Shown here: positions 17,770 to 26,920 of the stretch, piece after piece
How positions within the stretch are numbered: position 1 is the stretch's first letter
Layout: every line of letters begins with the position of its first letter
Assembly: GCF_012516395.1 (NCBI RefSeq)
Contig: NZ_CP051206.1
Span: 1,904,501 to 1,968,500 of the forward strand
Source: Dolichospermum flos-aquae CCAP 1403/13F
Lineage (GTDB): Bacteria; Cyanobacteriota; Cyanobacteriia; Cyanobacteriales; Nostocaceae
Length of the DNA: 64,000 bases
Direction of reading: 5' to 3'
Notes under the pieces: model-generated
Databases searched by the model: none
Told to the model about the DNA's origin: nothing
The model's input: the letters and a program-made list of their open reading frames with translations, nothing else
Position numbers and translations under genes: made by a program

Positions 17770-18539
17770 TACAGTTTCTCCATCCCCAATGCTATCTTTT
17801 TCAGAACTGCGATTCCTACGGAGCGCTTCGCTATCGCTGGATGTTTGGGGTCATACACAGCCAAGGGTTGACTATTCATGACTGCATCGGCAAAGGCCGT
17901 GGCACGGGGTATCTTCGGATAAACTTTGGCTAGTGGTGATAACTGCTGTTCCAAAGCCTCCAAAATCACTTTGTCTTGGTTGGCATTTACGTACAAGGTT
18001 GGCACAAATCCGGCGATCGCTAATTTCGGATTGATATGTTTCTTCACCTGTTTGATGCTATCCAACAATAACTCCGTTCCCTTGAATGCTTTGTAATGAG
18101 TCTGAACTGGGACTAAAACATGAGTAGCAGCACAGAGTCCGAGAATACTGAGAATACCTAAAGAGGGAGGACAATCAATCAAAATGAAATCGTAGTTATT
18201 TAAAATGGGTTCTAAAGCTTGTTTGAGTCGTAGTTCCCTGGCCATAACCGCAGAGAGTTGTAATTCTACCGCACTGAGGGTAATATTAGCCGGGGCTAAA
18301 TCCATACCGTGTAAATTGTGGTGAATTGGTAATTTAGTCTCTGGTGTGAGTAGTGAGTCAGCAACGATTTCTTCAAGTTCATGGGGTTCAAGTCCCATAA
18401 AAGTTGTCAGGGATGCCTGGGGGTCAGTATCCACCAGTAAAACTTTATGTTTGCGGGAGAGATGATAACCCAAATTCATCGTCAGACTGGTTTTCATCAC
18501 CCCACCGGCTTGATTGAAAATAGCAATAATTTTAGTCAC
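17769..18539 (-). CDS. parA: ParA-family ATPase with atypical Walker A
   Basis: A partition-type ATPase of 256 residues starting at GTG 18539. The P-loop reads NQAGGVMKTSL. The canonical deviant Walker A is KGGxGKT, so here the signature Lys is Ala and the Gly before the catalytic Lys is Met, while the catalytic Lys and Thr remain. The switch motif LVDTDPQASL and Walker B FILIDCPPSLG are normal. Loss of the signature Lys is known in some ParA-like positioning proteins (McdA, for example) and changes how dimerisation couples to hydrolysis. It is coupled to parB by TAATG. The pair could position DNA or another cargo. Confidence 0.9.
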   Translation of the reverse strand: MTKIIAIFNQAGGVMKTSLTMNLGYHLSRKHKVLLVDTDPQASLTTFMGLEPHELEEIVADSLLTPETKLPIHHNLHGMDLAPANITLSAVELQLSAVMARELRLKQALEPILNNYDFILIDCPPSLGILSILGLCAATHVLVPVQTHYKAFKGTELLLDSIKQVKKHINPKLAIAGFVPTLYVNANQDKVILEALEQQLSPLAKVYPKIPRATAFADAVMNSQPLAVYDPKHPAIAKRSVGIAVLKKIALGMEKL

Positions 18540-18687
18540 AATGTAGTTCAGTTCTTGGTTTACAGGCTATGGTAATACTTGAGAGTCAGGAAAAATCAGG
18601 GGTTATTCATTAACAAAATCCTTACTTTATTATTGCATTTTTTTGTCATAAAAACTCTACCTTTAGTTATTGTTTAACGATAAAATC

Positions 18688-20334
18688 ATGAAAAATTTTA
18701 CTCTTGTCGGCAATATAGTAGATGTTCTCCACCGCACCATTTTTCCCGGTACTATCTATATTCAGGATGGACAGATTCAAACCATAGTTCAGGACCAGGG
18801 GCAATACTCACAGTACATTCTTCCTGGTTTTATTGATGCTCATGTTCATATCGAAAGCTCGATGCTTGTACCCACTGAATTTGCCCGATTAGCGACGGTG
18901 CATGGTACGGTGGCCTCTGTCTCTGACCCCCACGAAATCGCCAATGTGTTGGGTTTAGAGGGTATCCGGTTCATGGTGAATAATGCTCTGCAAACTCCCT
19001 TTAAAATAGCTTTTGGTTTTCCTGCTTGTGTCCCTGCCACCGAGTTGGAAACTGCTGGGGCAAAACTGACGGTAAACGATTTCCGTCAACTGTTTAAACA
19101 GGGGATTTCCTATCTGAGTGAGGTAATGAATGTACCGGGGGTGTTGGCAGATGATGTAGAAATGATGGACAAAATTCATCTAGCCCAAAGTCTGGGACTA
19201 CCCATTGATGGCCACGCACCGGGATTGTCTGGGACAGGATTACGTAAATATGCAAATGCTCAAATTACTACAGATCATGAATGTTCCACACTAAATGAAG
19301 CTTTAGAGAAATTAGCGTTGGGAATGAAAATTCAGATCCGGGAGGGTTCAGCAGCTAAAAACTTTGATGCCCTACACAGTTTGATTGATTCCCATGCAGC
19401 AGATTGTATGTTTTGTAGTGATGATAAACACCCTGATGATTTAGTTAATGGTCATATAAATCTACTGGTAAAACGGGCTGTGGCATTAGGTCACGATGTG
19501 ATGAATGTCCTGCAAATTGCCTGTGTGAACCCTGTCAAACATTACAATTTGGATGTGGGATTACTACAAGTTGGGGACAGTGCAGATTTGATTGTTGTTG
19601 ATAATTTACAAGATTTCACGGTGTTGGCTACTTATTGTCAAGGTGTTTTAACAGCAAAAACCGGGTCAACTTTGTTACCATTTGTTCCTGTCAAACCTAT
19701 CAATAAATTTATCACTACTTCAAAAACACCGGGGGACTTTGCAATAACTGCCAAGGGGGCAACAGTCGCAACAGTCAGAGTGATCACCGTTACCGATGGA
19801 CAATTAATCACAGGGGAAAAGTGTGTACCAGCACATATTGAAAACGGTGAGGTTATAGCTGACTTAAACGCAGATATCCTAAAAATCACGGTTGTTAATC
19901 GGTATCAAGACACACCGCCGACGGTGGCATTAGTGCAGAATTTTGGATTGAAACGGGGGGCGATCGCATCGAGTGTGGCGCATGATTCCCATAACATTGT
20001 GGCAGTGGGGACAAGCGATGCGGAAATCTGTGCAGCGGTAAATGCGGTAATCTCACATCAAGGTGGTATTGCAGTAGCAGAAGACAATGTAGTTCATGTA
20101 TTACCTTTACCTGTGGCTGGGTTGATGAGTGATAGCGATGGTTATGAGGTAGCAAAACAGTATGCAGAACTTGATAATTGGGCAAAACAATTAGGGTCAA
20201 AACTGACTGCACCATTCATGACACTTTCATTTATGGCATTGCTGGTGATCCCAGACTTAAAACCAATACCCGTGAATGAAATTGTCAAACTGCTTGTGGG
20301 GGAAGGATTTTCAAGTCTTTTTCTATATCTCTGA
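18688..20334 (+). pseudogene. ade: adenine deaminase, 3' end replaced by an insertion sequence
   Basis: An amidohydrolase of the adenine deaminase family, which converts adenine to hypoxanthine for purine salvage. The metal-binding motif FIDAHVHIESS, SVSDPHEIANV, the GHAPG loop, CSDDKHPDD and the C-terminal signature FMTLSFMALLVIPDLK are present. ATG 18688 is preferred to the upstream TTG 18670. After PDLK at 20262 the frame enters an IS4-type element, and the protein ends with 17 foreign residues (PIPVNEIVKLLVGEGFSS...). The missing native end, LSDRGLFSGKEFRFVSLWID and a stop, lies at 22074-22136 beyond the IS. The catalytic part is complete, so partial activity cannot be excluded. Confidence 0.9.
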
Positions 20335-22065
20335 TTTCAGATTTATGGGAAGAGTTTTTGCGCTTGAATTTGGACATTTTAATTTTGACAACACGGGGAT
20401 TAATACGTTTTCGTCGGGGGCGATCAATTTCAGACTGGGAAATTAATGATAATAAATATTGATGTTGAATTTCTCGTAATTTTAAGGATGAATGGCTGAT
20501 GAGTTGTACTAAATCTATAACTAGTTGCAAAGATTCAAGAAAACTAAGGAGTAAAGGATTTTTATTATATTCGTTAGCAGATTGGTAAATTAAATCGCGG
20601 AGTAGATTATAAGCAATTAACATAGCATAAAGTTCTTGTTCGACTAATTCAGATGTTTTGCTCCGAAAAATAGTGGGCATTTGTCCTTTGAGCGTAGCAC
20701 ATTGATGTGTTTTTATTTCACAGAAACTAATTTCCACCTCCCATCTGCAATGATAGTGAATAATTAATTCTTTGGCAGAAATATTAGGGTCAATAATACT
20801 AGTAACTAAACGACGAGGGAGAAAACCAGGAATTTGATATTCAATAACTCGGACAATGATACTTTCCTGATTCCATTGTTTATGCGATTCTGTAGATTTT
20901 TCTAAATTGAGAATTTTGCCATTAATTTCTGATAAATAACTTCCATCTGGATATCTAGCCATGTATCCATCTGGCAAACGAGAATCAGAGATAACAGGTA
21001 GTTTAACATTAGAAGCTACCCTAAGTAAAAAGTCGCATTCTTTTGTACGAATACTAAAAATAGTTGCAAAGGAATATAAACCAGCATCTAATAAAAATAA
21101 TAAGTTTTTCTGGTTAAATTGTGCCAGTAATTTAGTCATTAAAGTCCTTTCACCAGTTCCTTTACCTTGGCTCGAACCATAGGTAAAATCTAGGATCAGG
21201 CGTGTTGATGCTGATATTAATGTGACTATTCTCAGCATGGGAAAAGCACTTTCTCCTCGACCACATTTAGACTTCCCAAATTTATCACGATTACTTTCAG
21301 TATCAGGTGTCGTACCTGTGGAACCATCAAATATTACTGTAGTCCATTTATGAAAGTCATATTTCAATGTTGTCAAACTAGAAGTGAGTTTTTTAAATAT
21401 TAGTTGAAAAACTGTTAATCCTATACGAACTCTGGCATGACTCATAGCACCTTCAGAAATAAGTTGTTTTGGTAGACAACAGGATAACCACCTCAATCCT
21501 GATATCATCCAATCCATTATTCCTAAATAACTTAAATCACGACGGATAGTGGAGAGAATTACAAACCAAATGACAAACGTTGGTACTAGAATCGTTCCTT
21601 GACGACATTTACTTGATGAAACACTCGCCAAAGATTCTTTGATAATAGTTGATAAATGTTTTGCAATTGGTTGCAGATCATATTCTGTCGTAAACTGAGT
21701 AAGCATCTGATGATGTTCTTTTTGAATTCCCATACAAAACTGTCAAGGATGACTTGAAATAAACTCTTATAAAGCTTAAATATTCTTTCATATTTTGTCA
21801 ATATATACTATCAGGCTACTCATTTTGGAGCAGGAATAAAAATTCTCGACGAAAAAAATGACACATTTATGATTTTTTAAATTTGATTTCAAATAATTGA
21901 CAAGATTGATGATTTATAAATTCAAGAAAAATCTCATGATCATATAATTTTAGATACATTTTGCCTGGAGTTTAGACTAAACTGAAGTTATTTTTATGCC
22001 TTAATATTTGCAGAATTAATATTAGTAATTATTTGTAGGCTATTAATTTCATTCACGGGTATTGG
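20263..22065 (-). mobile_element. IS4-family insertion sequence within ade
   Basis: The 1803-bp element has terminal inverted repeats CCAATACCCGTGAATGAAAT at both ends (20263 onwards and, inverted, ending at 22065). It is flanked by a perfect 8-bp direct repeat ACTTAAAA (20255-20262 and 22066-22073), the target duplication. It encodes one transposase on the minus strand. Excision with one repeat copy restores the ade reading frame exactly, so the insertion is recent. Confidence 0.95.
20285..21733 (-). CDS. IS4-family transposase
   Basis: A DDE transposase of 482 residues. The catalytic regions are visible: VIFDGSTGTTPDTESNRDKF with the first Asp, LLFLLDAGLYSF with the second, and the Y-R-x-R-W-x-E type signature as HYHCRWEVEISFCEIKTH with the Glu. 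A Lys/Arg-rich C-terminus (DRPRRKRINPRVVKIKMSKF) probably binds DNA. It lies only 22 bp from the left end of the element and about 330 bp from the right end. It has no frameshift or internal stop, so it may be functional. Confidence 0.92.
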   Translation of the reverse strand: MGIQKEHHQMLTQFTTEYDLQPIAKHLSTIIKESLASVSSSKCRQGTILVPTFVIWFVILSTIRRDLSYLGIMDWMISGLRWLSCCLPKQLISEGAMSHARVRIGLTVFQLIFKKLTSSLTTLKYDFHKWTTVIFDGSTGTTPDTESNRDKFGKSKCGRGESAFPMLRIVTLISASTRLILDFTYGSSQGKGTGERTLMTKLLAQFNQKNLLFLLDAGLYSFATIFSIRTKECDFLLRVASNVKLPVISDSRLPDGYMARYPDGSYLSEINGKILNLEKSTESHKQWNQESIIVRVIEYQIPGFLPRRLVTSIIDPNISAKELIIHYHCRWEVEISFCEIKTHQCATLKGQMPTIFRSKTSELVEQELYAMLIAYNLLRDLIYQSANEYNKNPLLLSFLESLQLVIDLVQLISHSSLKLREIQHQYLLSLISQSEIDRPRRKRINPRVVKIKMSKFKRKNSSHKSEIRDIEKDLKILPPQAV

Positions 22066-22073
22066 ACTTAAAA

Positions 22074-22136
22074 CTGAGTGACCGGGGGTTATTTAGTGGT
22101 AAAGAATTCCGGTTTGTGTCGTTGTGGATTGATTAG
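22074..22136 (+). pseudogene. ade: detached 3' end of ade
   Basis: Starting immediately after the second ACTTAAAA repeat, the frame CTG AGT GAC CGG... gives LSDRGLFSGKEFRFVSLWID and a TAG stop. This is the usual adenine deaminase C-terminus and continues PDLK of the upstream part once the IS is removed. Confidence 0.88.
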
Positions 22137-22278
22137 GTTTTAACTTGGCACAAATCAATATTTTCATGGGGTATAATCACTGGTTTTGATAACATATTCA
22201 AAATCAAATTTATGCCCAAATTTATGCCAATTTAAAATATTAGGAATAAAATAGAAATTAAGTTTTTCAATTAAAATT

Positions 22279-23109
22279 ATGAATCCAGAACTAGAGGCAT
22301 ATCAAAATGAATTTATAGAAGCCATACCGGGGTTTATTTCAATTGTTGACTTAAATCTGACGTATCTTACGGTTAATAACAAACTATCTGCTTTGTTGAA
22401 CTTAGAGAAAGAAAATATTAAAGGAATGCTGGCTGGTGGAAGTTGCAAAAAGCAAAGTGTGCAAATGCAGCAATTACTTGACTCCCCAGTGGGAACTGAA
22501 ATAACTTGGGAGTATTATTTTAAAGATACTTGTTTAGCTGTTTCCTCCAAACGACACGAGTTTTTTATTGTCAATCAAGCTGTTGATATTACTGAAAGAA
22601 AACACCTAGAGGAAAAACTTAAAGCATCTAATGAGAGAAATGGAATATTACTCAGGGCTATTCCCGAAACTATTAAGTCAGGGGCGGGAAGACATTCTAC
22701 TGATGAGTTTGAGTTTTTGGTGAAATCTTTAACTGAAAATCCCATTGTTGACCGACAATCAATTGAAACATTAATTAGATTAGAAATTCAAGTTAGGGAA
22801 AACTCTGCCAAAATGCAACAAGTTGAAAAAATGCTTTTATGGGAAGATTCTTCATTGATGAGCAGAGTCAAAGCATTAGAGGTTTATCAACAAAACGATG
22901 ATGAGAACTGGGAACAACTTGCAGAAAGCAGAAATAAAATCAATGATTTATCTAAAATTGTGGGGATTCTTACTAGCATTCCCGGTGGTTTGAAATCTTG
23001 GTTTATTATGTTTATAATATTCCAAATGCTAGGAATTTTCGTTATAGATGTAGGTGTTAGATTGTTTGATTTGGAAACCTTGATACCAATTGAAAGAAAA
23101 AATCAATAG
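22279..23109 (+). CDS. PAS-domain protein with coiled coil and C-terminal membrane helix
   Basis: A protein of 276 residues. An N-terminal PAS fold (about 10-115) reads FIEAIPGFISIVDLNLTYLT... and ends with the typical VDITERKHLEEKL. A long charged coiled coil (about 110-235) follows, then one hydrophobic helix (SWFIMFIIFQMLGIFVIDVG, about 241-260). No kinase, cyclase or methyl-acceptor output domain is attached, so it probably senses or tethers through partner proteins at the membrane. The ATG at 22279 lacks a strong ribosome site. It lies just downstream of the split ade gene and is separate from it. Confidence 0.8.
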   Translation: MNPELEAYQNEFIEAIPGFISIVDLNLTYLTVNNKLSALLNLEKENIKGMLAGGSCKKQSVQMQQLLDSPVGTEITWEYYFKDTCLAVSSKRHEFFIVNQAVDITERKHLEEKLKASNERNGILLRAIPETIKSGAGRHSTDEFEFLVKSLTENPIVDRQSIETLIRLEIQVRENSAKMQQVEKMLLWEDSSLMSRVKALEVYQQNDDENWEQLAESRNKINDLSKIVGILTSIPGGLKSWFIMFIIFQMLGIFVIDVGVRLFDLETLIPIERKNQ

Positions 23110-23325
23110 CTCACACCAGTTTTTTGATCTTTTTGATCTCATAAGGCAATAAACCACATCTACTTTGAAACCCATAGTTTTTTCTTAATCGGGTTTTATT
23201 CCCAAATCCTATGCTCTTCTCTGTTCCCGTATCATTATTAATTCCTCACCTCTAATTATGTTGTTTAAAAATCAACAAGCCGAACTATTACCACAGTTAT
23301 CTACAGAAATCTTAGTACCAGAAGG

Positions 23326-23733
23326 TTAGTTAACCTCCATCCAAGACTTTAAATACTGTATAATTTCATCCACAAAATTCTGCGCTCTCTCAAATAAAGC
23401 CATTGCTGACTCCATATCTGGTTCTAACATTTCTCCATAATCACTTGCTTGTCGTTCATCAAATGCCCGATGAAAACTCCGCGATAACTCCTTAGAAAAA
23501 ATTCCTGTCTTCACAAACTCACGATCAAAAAAACTAACTATTCCACTATGTTTAGAACTGCCTAAACCTTTAGTTGCTAAAAGACCCAGTGCCGCATAAA
23601 ACATTGCATAATAAGAACGATTGATAGTACCACGAAAAGCTGATTGATTGAGTAAAATCTTTGCTTCTCTTAAAGTTTCTTCACTTTCGGATAAACGGTA
23701 CTCAATTAATAACTTTAGTTGCTGATTTATCAT
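23326..23733 (-). CDS. HEPN-domain protein (toxin of a HEPN-MNT pair)
   Basis: A protein of 135 residues with the HEPN four-helix fold: ESEETLREAKILLNQSAFRG, NRSYYAMFYAALGLL and LEPDMESAMALFERAQNFV. HEPN-MNT pairs are toxin-antitoxin modules in which the HEPN protein is a potential RNase held in check by the nucleotidyltransferase, often by AMPylation of a conserved Tyr near the motif. The start overlaps the end of the MNT gene (ATG at 23731-23733, MNT stop at 23730), so the two are translated together. The module stands next to a VapBC-like pair. Confidence 0.88.
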   Translation of the reverse strand: MINQQLKLLIEYRLSESEETLREAKILLNQSAFRGTINRSYYAMFYAALGLLATKGLGSSKHSGIVSFFDREFVKTGIFSKELSRSFHRAFDERQASDYGEMLEPDMESAMALFERAQNFVDEIIQYLKSWMEVN

Positions 23734-24050
23734 ACAATAATACCTTCTTGTAATACCTTAGACAGTAAGGGACTAGCCCCCATAGCTCCCCTTTCTACCT
23801 GTGCTTCTGTGACGACAAAGGTGGAAATAACCATATCATATTTAAAACCTACTTCCCACGCCAAATCACTAATTTTTTCTCGGCATGATCTATCTAATTC
23901 AGTAATTTTAATAAACACATCTAAATCTGATTCTTCTGTAGCATCACCCCGCGCTCTTGAACCAAATACCCGTAAATCCAAAATGGGAATTATCGCTTCT
24001 AGTCGAGAGCGAAACTCTGAAACAATTTTTCGATCACTATCCTGTATCAT
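23730..24050 (-). CDS. MNT-type minimal nucleotidyltransferase (antitoxin)
   Basis: A protein of 106 residues with the minimal nucleotidyltransferase signature VFGSRARGDATEESDLDVFI (GSxxRG followed by SDLDV) and a third acidic strand in KYDMVISTFVV. It is the usual partner of the HEPN protein encoded immediately downstream with a 4-bp overlap. Known homologues AMPylate their HEPN toxin to neutralise it. The length is typical. The start ATG 24050 is the first in frame. Confidence 0.88.
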   Translation of the reverse strand: MIQDSDRKIVSEFRSRLEAIIPILDLRVFGSRARGDATEESDLDVFIKITELDRSCREKISDLAWEVGFKYDMVISTFVVTEAQVERGAMGASPLLSKVLQEGIIV

Positions 24051-24184
24051 TTCTATTCCTCTAAAGAAAAACCAATCTTTGCTAAATGTTCCTTAATCTT
24101 TCTATTTAAATAATAAAGCAATTCCTGTTTGTTTATAACCGGGATTTAATTTAAGTTCTAAATCTTGAACAAATCCCTATAATT

Positions 24185-24592
24185 TCATAACTCCATCTCC
24201 CAATCCTCATATTGTAACTCTTCTATTCGGCTAAACTCTCCCACATTATGAGTCACCAAAACTAAATTATTAGCAATAGCGATTGCAGCAATTTGTAAAT
24301 CATAAACTCCTATTGGTGTTCCCTTTTTCTTCAAATCAGAACGAATATAAGCACAAACTTTTGCTGCATCTTTATCAAAACTAAGAATTCTAAACTGACT
24401 CAGAAAACGCTCTAATTTCTTGATATTACTCTCTATTTTTTGGCTACAAAAAGCTCCATAAAAAAGTTCAAATGCAACTACTGTAGACAAATTAATATTC
24501 TCAGGGCTTTGTTCTGACAATTTTTGAACAACTAACTGATTGCTATTATTAAGCAACTTGATGCAAACATTAGTATCAAGTAAATATGTCAT
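24185..24592 (-). CDS. vapC: VapC-type PIN-domain ribonuclease toxin
   Basis: A PIN-domain protein of 135 residues. The acidic active-site residues are visible: MTYLLDTNVCIKLL (first Asp), STVVAFELFYGA (Glu), and GVYDLQIAAIAI (Asp), followed by LVTHNVGEFSRIEEL with the conserved T-x-N. Such toxins cleave tRNA or rRNA when their antitoxin is degraded. The ATG overlaps the upstream antitoxin stop (ATGA), indicating one operon. The length is typical of the cyanobacterial group. Confidence 0.92.
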   Translation of the reverse strand: MTYLLDTNVCIKLLNNSNQLVVQKLSEQSPENINLSTVVAFELFYGAFCSQKIESNIKKLERFLSQFRILSFDKDAAKVCAYIRSDLKKKGTPIGVYDLQIAAIAIANNLVLVTHNVGEFSRIEELQYEDWEMEL

Positions 24593-24846
24593 AACAAAAA
24601 ATCTCTCTCCTGCGCTTCTGCTTGATGCTCCCTAACCAGTGGTTCTCCTTCCCATCCACCAATAACTTCCTCAAAAAAACCAGGAAACCAGCCCCTATTT
24701 TCAGGCGTAATTATAGGTGTATTTTCCGTGACATCTTCAAGAATAGATGTGATTTCTTCTTCTAAAGTCCGTTGATGACTTTGAGCAAGATATTTGAGTT
24801 TTTCAAGAACGATAGGATTAAGCTTTTGCAAAATAACTGGAGTCAT
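24589..24846 (-). CDS. VapB/FitA-like antitoxin
   Basis: An 85-residue protein whose N-terminus (VILQKLNPIVLEKLKYLAQS, then HQRTLEEEITSILED) looks like a ribbon-helix-helix DNA-binding fold. It has an acidic C-terminal tail (GGWEGEPLVREHQAEAQERD) of the type that wraps around PIN toxins. It is co-transcribed with vapC, which starts inside its stop codon. It probably also represses its own operon (family knowledge). Confidence 0.82.
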   Translation of the reverse strand: MTPVILQKLNPIVLEKLKYLAQSHQRTLEEEITSILEDVTENTPIITPENRGWFPGFFEEVIGGWEGEPLVREHQAEAQERDFLL

Positions 24847-25004
24847 AAAACCTATAAAGTAAAACCAACCTTAGCTAACTATATTTTAATCTGCTCATCC
24901 AATAATTGCATCTCTCGCACTCACCTAATATCATTGCAAGCTCACTCATTCTGTCCTTAAAGCTCTCCTCCAATGACCAGCAACCATCTTTAATAACGTA
25001 GTAT

Positions 25005-25941
25005 ATGAAATCCTTAGTAGATCCACAAAGTCAAACAGACCCCAGTTTTAAGAGTACAAAGTTATATACACGCATGACAGCAAGTGAAGTCCGTCGTCAA
25101 CTAATTGCACAATATGGTTACACGGAGGAAGAACTACCAAGATCTGAAACAATTCGCCGAAAATTGAATGATTTAGGCTATACCTTAATGAGAGTCCTGA
25201 AAACTAAACCTATCAAGAAAATTCCCGAAACAGAAGCCATTTTTGAACAAGTCAAGCAGATTAATACTCAAGCTGATCATGACCCTCATACTCTGCGGAT
25301 ATCCATTGATGCAAAGGTGGCAGTCAAGGTGGGAGAATTTGACCGTGGTGGTACAACTCGGATGCCAACAGTCTCATTAGACCACGACTTCCCCACTGAG
25401 ACAACTCTAATTCCCTATAGTATTTTTATCCCTGAGTACAATGAGTTATTTTTATTTTTCGTTACTTCCAAATTAACTGCTGATTGTATTGTTGACTTAC
25501 TCGAAAGCTGGTGGCAAACTGTCAAACACCGTTTTGCTCACATTCAAAAACTGGTAATTAATCAGGATAATGGACCGGAAAACCATTCTCGTCGGACTCA
25601 GTTCATGAAGCGGATTGTTGATTTTTCTAGATCATCTCAACTGAATTTACAACTCGCTTATTATCCGCCTGATCACAGCAAGTACAACCCAATAGAACGC
25701 TGCTTTGGTTGGTTAGAACAACATTGGAATGGTAGTTTACTTGATACTGTTGAAACCGTACTGAATTTTGCTCAAACTCTCACATTTAAGGGTAAAAATC
25801 CTGTTGTCAATTTGGTAGACAAGCTTTACTCCTTACTGAGTTAAACTCACAACTTTAGCGATGGCAGAACTTGAAACACAGATTCACCGCCTCCCTAATC
25901 TCAAAAAATGGTTTGTGGAAATTTTTACTAAACCAGTATAG
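25005..25941 (+). pseudogene. ISAzo13-type transposase, 5'-truncated and frameshifted
   Basis: The open part (25005-25844) encodes a DDE-type transposase region: LVDPQSQTDPSFKSTKLYTR, ELPRSETIRRKLNDLGYTL, RISIDAKVAVKVGEFDRGG (first Asp), VINQDNGPENHSRRTQFM (second) and YYPPDHSKYNPIERCFGWLE (Glu). The N-terminal helix-turn-helix half expected for the family is missing. After LYSLLS the frame stops, while the next frame reads GVKLT... (from 25840: VKLTTLAMAELETQIHRLPN... to TAG 25941), the expected C-terminus. It therefore has one frameshift plus the 5' deletion. I could not define the inverted repeats. Confidence 0.8.
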
Positions 25942-26458
25942 TTATTGGATCATCTTTTTTGTGGAGGTCTCTTACAGGATGTTGTTGGATGATTGTTTGT
26001 GGAAAGTTGGGATTTTTTAGGATGTTGTTTAATGATTGTTTATGGGGATTTTGGAGATGATTTTGTCTGATAGCGTAGCGTGGCGCAAGCCATATTAGGA
26101 TTTAAGGATTTTCAGGATGGGTAATTGGTAATTGCGAAAATGCTGTAAACTAACTATCTAAAGAAGAGCATAAAACAACATCTTTAAAATATCCCAACTT
26201 CCAAAAATCACCACTTCCTCAAAAACAATCTTTCCATCACATCCTGAAAATCCTTAAATCCTGGATATCCTGATTCAGACATAAATGATTTGATAAATAA
26301 AAACCCTATATATGGGCGCACACTTTTCCACCCGTAACATAAGTGTAATCGAAACTGAGAATTTTGTCAAGGGCTGAATCAGGATTTACAGGATAAATTA
26401 TTTGTGTGTGGTCTGCACAATTTCCCAGACATAACATAAGCATGGTGGAAACTGAGAA
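25942..26458. other. repeat-rich intergenic region
   Basis: No gene is visible. It contains degenerate direct repeats of aggatgttgtt-ggatgattgtttgtgg (25975-26050), the 25-bp repeat at 26069-26093, and many ggatttacaggat-type strings. A partly repeated segment (cataacataagtg...gaaactgagaatt) occurs at about 26335 and 26430. Confidence 0.5.
26069..26093 (+). repeat. short dispersed repeat, second copy
   Basis: gatagcgtagcgtggcgcaa followed by gccat, one of three copies of the 25-bp unit in this window (5489, 26069, 27069). Confidence 0.8.
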
Positions 26459-26920
26459 TTAAGGCAAATACTTTTGCACCACAGTCCAACCACTGAGAGA
26501 TACCCAAGCAAATCCTAGTAATAAGCAGAGATTACAACTAAGATGTAATGGTCTAGCCCAAGGCTTTATGGTACTAATTTGAGTGGCACTAAATGCGGAT
26601 ACTAAAACTAATATTACTACTATTAATCCAGCTAATAAATGTGGTGAATGTCCTAATGAACCAAAGTGTCCTAATGTACCCACAATGCCAACAGCTAAAA
26701 GTAGTAATACTAGGCTAACCATCGTGATGCCGATTATATAATGGAGCGATCGCATTTGAGGACGTTGCCAAGGTAGTACAACCCCTAAAGGTGCTTCTCC
26801 AGTGGTTCTGACCCGTAACATCCAAATACCAGTTATGGCTAAAAACAAATAGGCTAGTAAAGATAATCCCATTGACCAAGCGGCTATTTTCCATAACCAT
26901 AGAAAGGAGGGTAGGTGCAT
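26459..26920 (-). CDS. DUF4079 membrane protein
   Basis: A protein of 153 residues with four hydrophobic helices (IAAWSMGLSLLAYLFLAITG, MVSLVLLLLAVGIVGTLG, LLAGLIVVILVLVSAF and LCLLLGFAWVSLSGWTVV). It contains SLGHSPHLLAGL, with histidines in helices 2-3 that recall cytochrome b561-type folds (inference). The family is common in cyanobacteria and of unknown function. It stands alone and lies upstream of ppc in opposite orientation. Confidence 0.85.
   Translation of the reverse strand: MHLPSFLWLWKIAAWSMGLSLLAYLFLAITGIWMLRVRTTGEAPLGVVLPWQRPQMRSLHYIIGITMVSLVLLLLAVGIVGTLGHFGSLGHSPHLLAGLIVVILVLVSAFSATQISTIKPWARPLHLSCNLCLLLGFAWVSLSGWTVVQKYLP

Noticed and set aside
23258-23329. tiny ORF MLFKNQQAELLPQLSTEILV...
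   Set aside because: Only 23 codons with no partner frame; it may be a relic of a longer gene but I cannot identify it.
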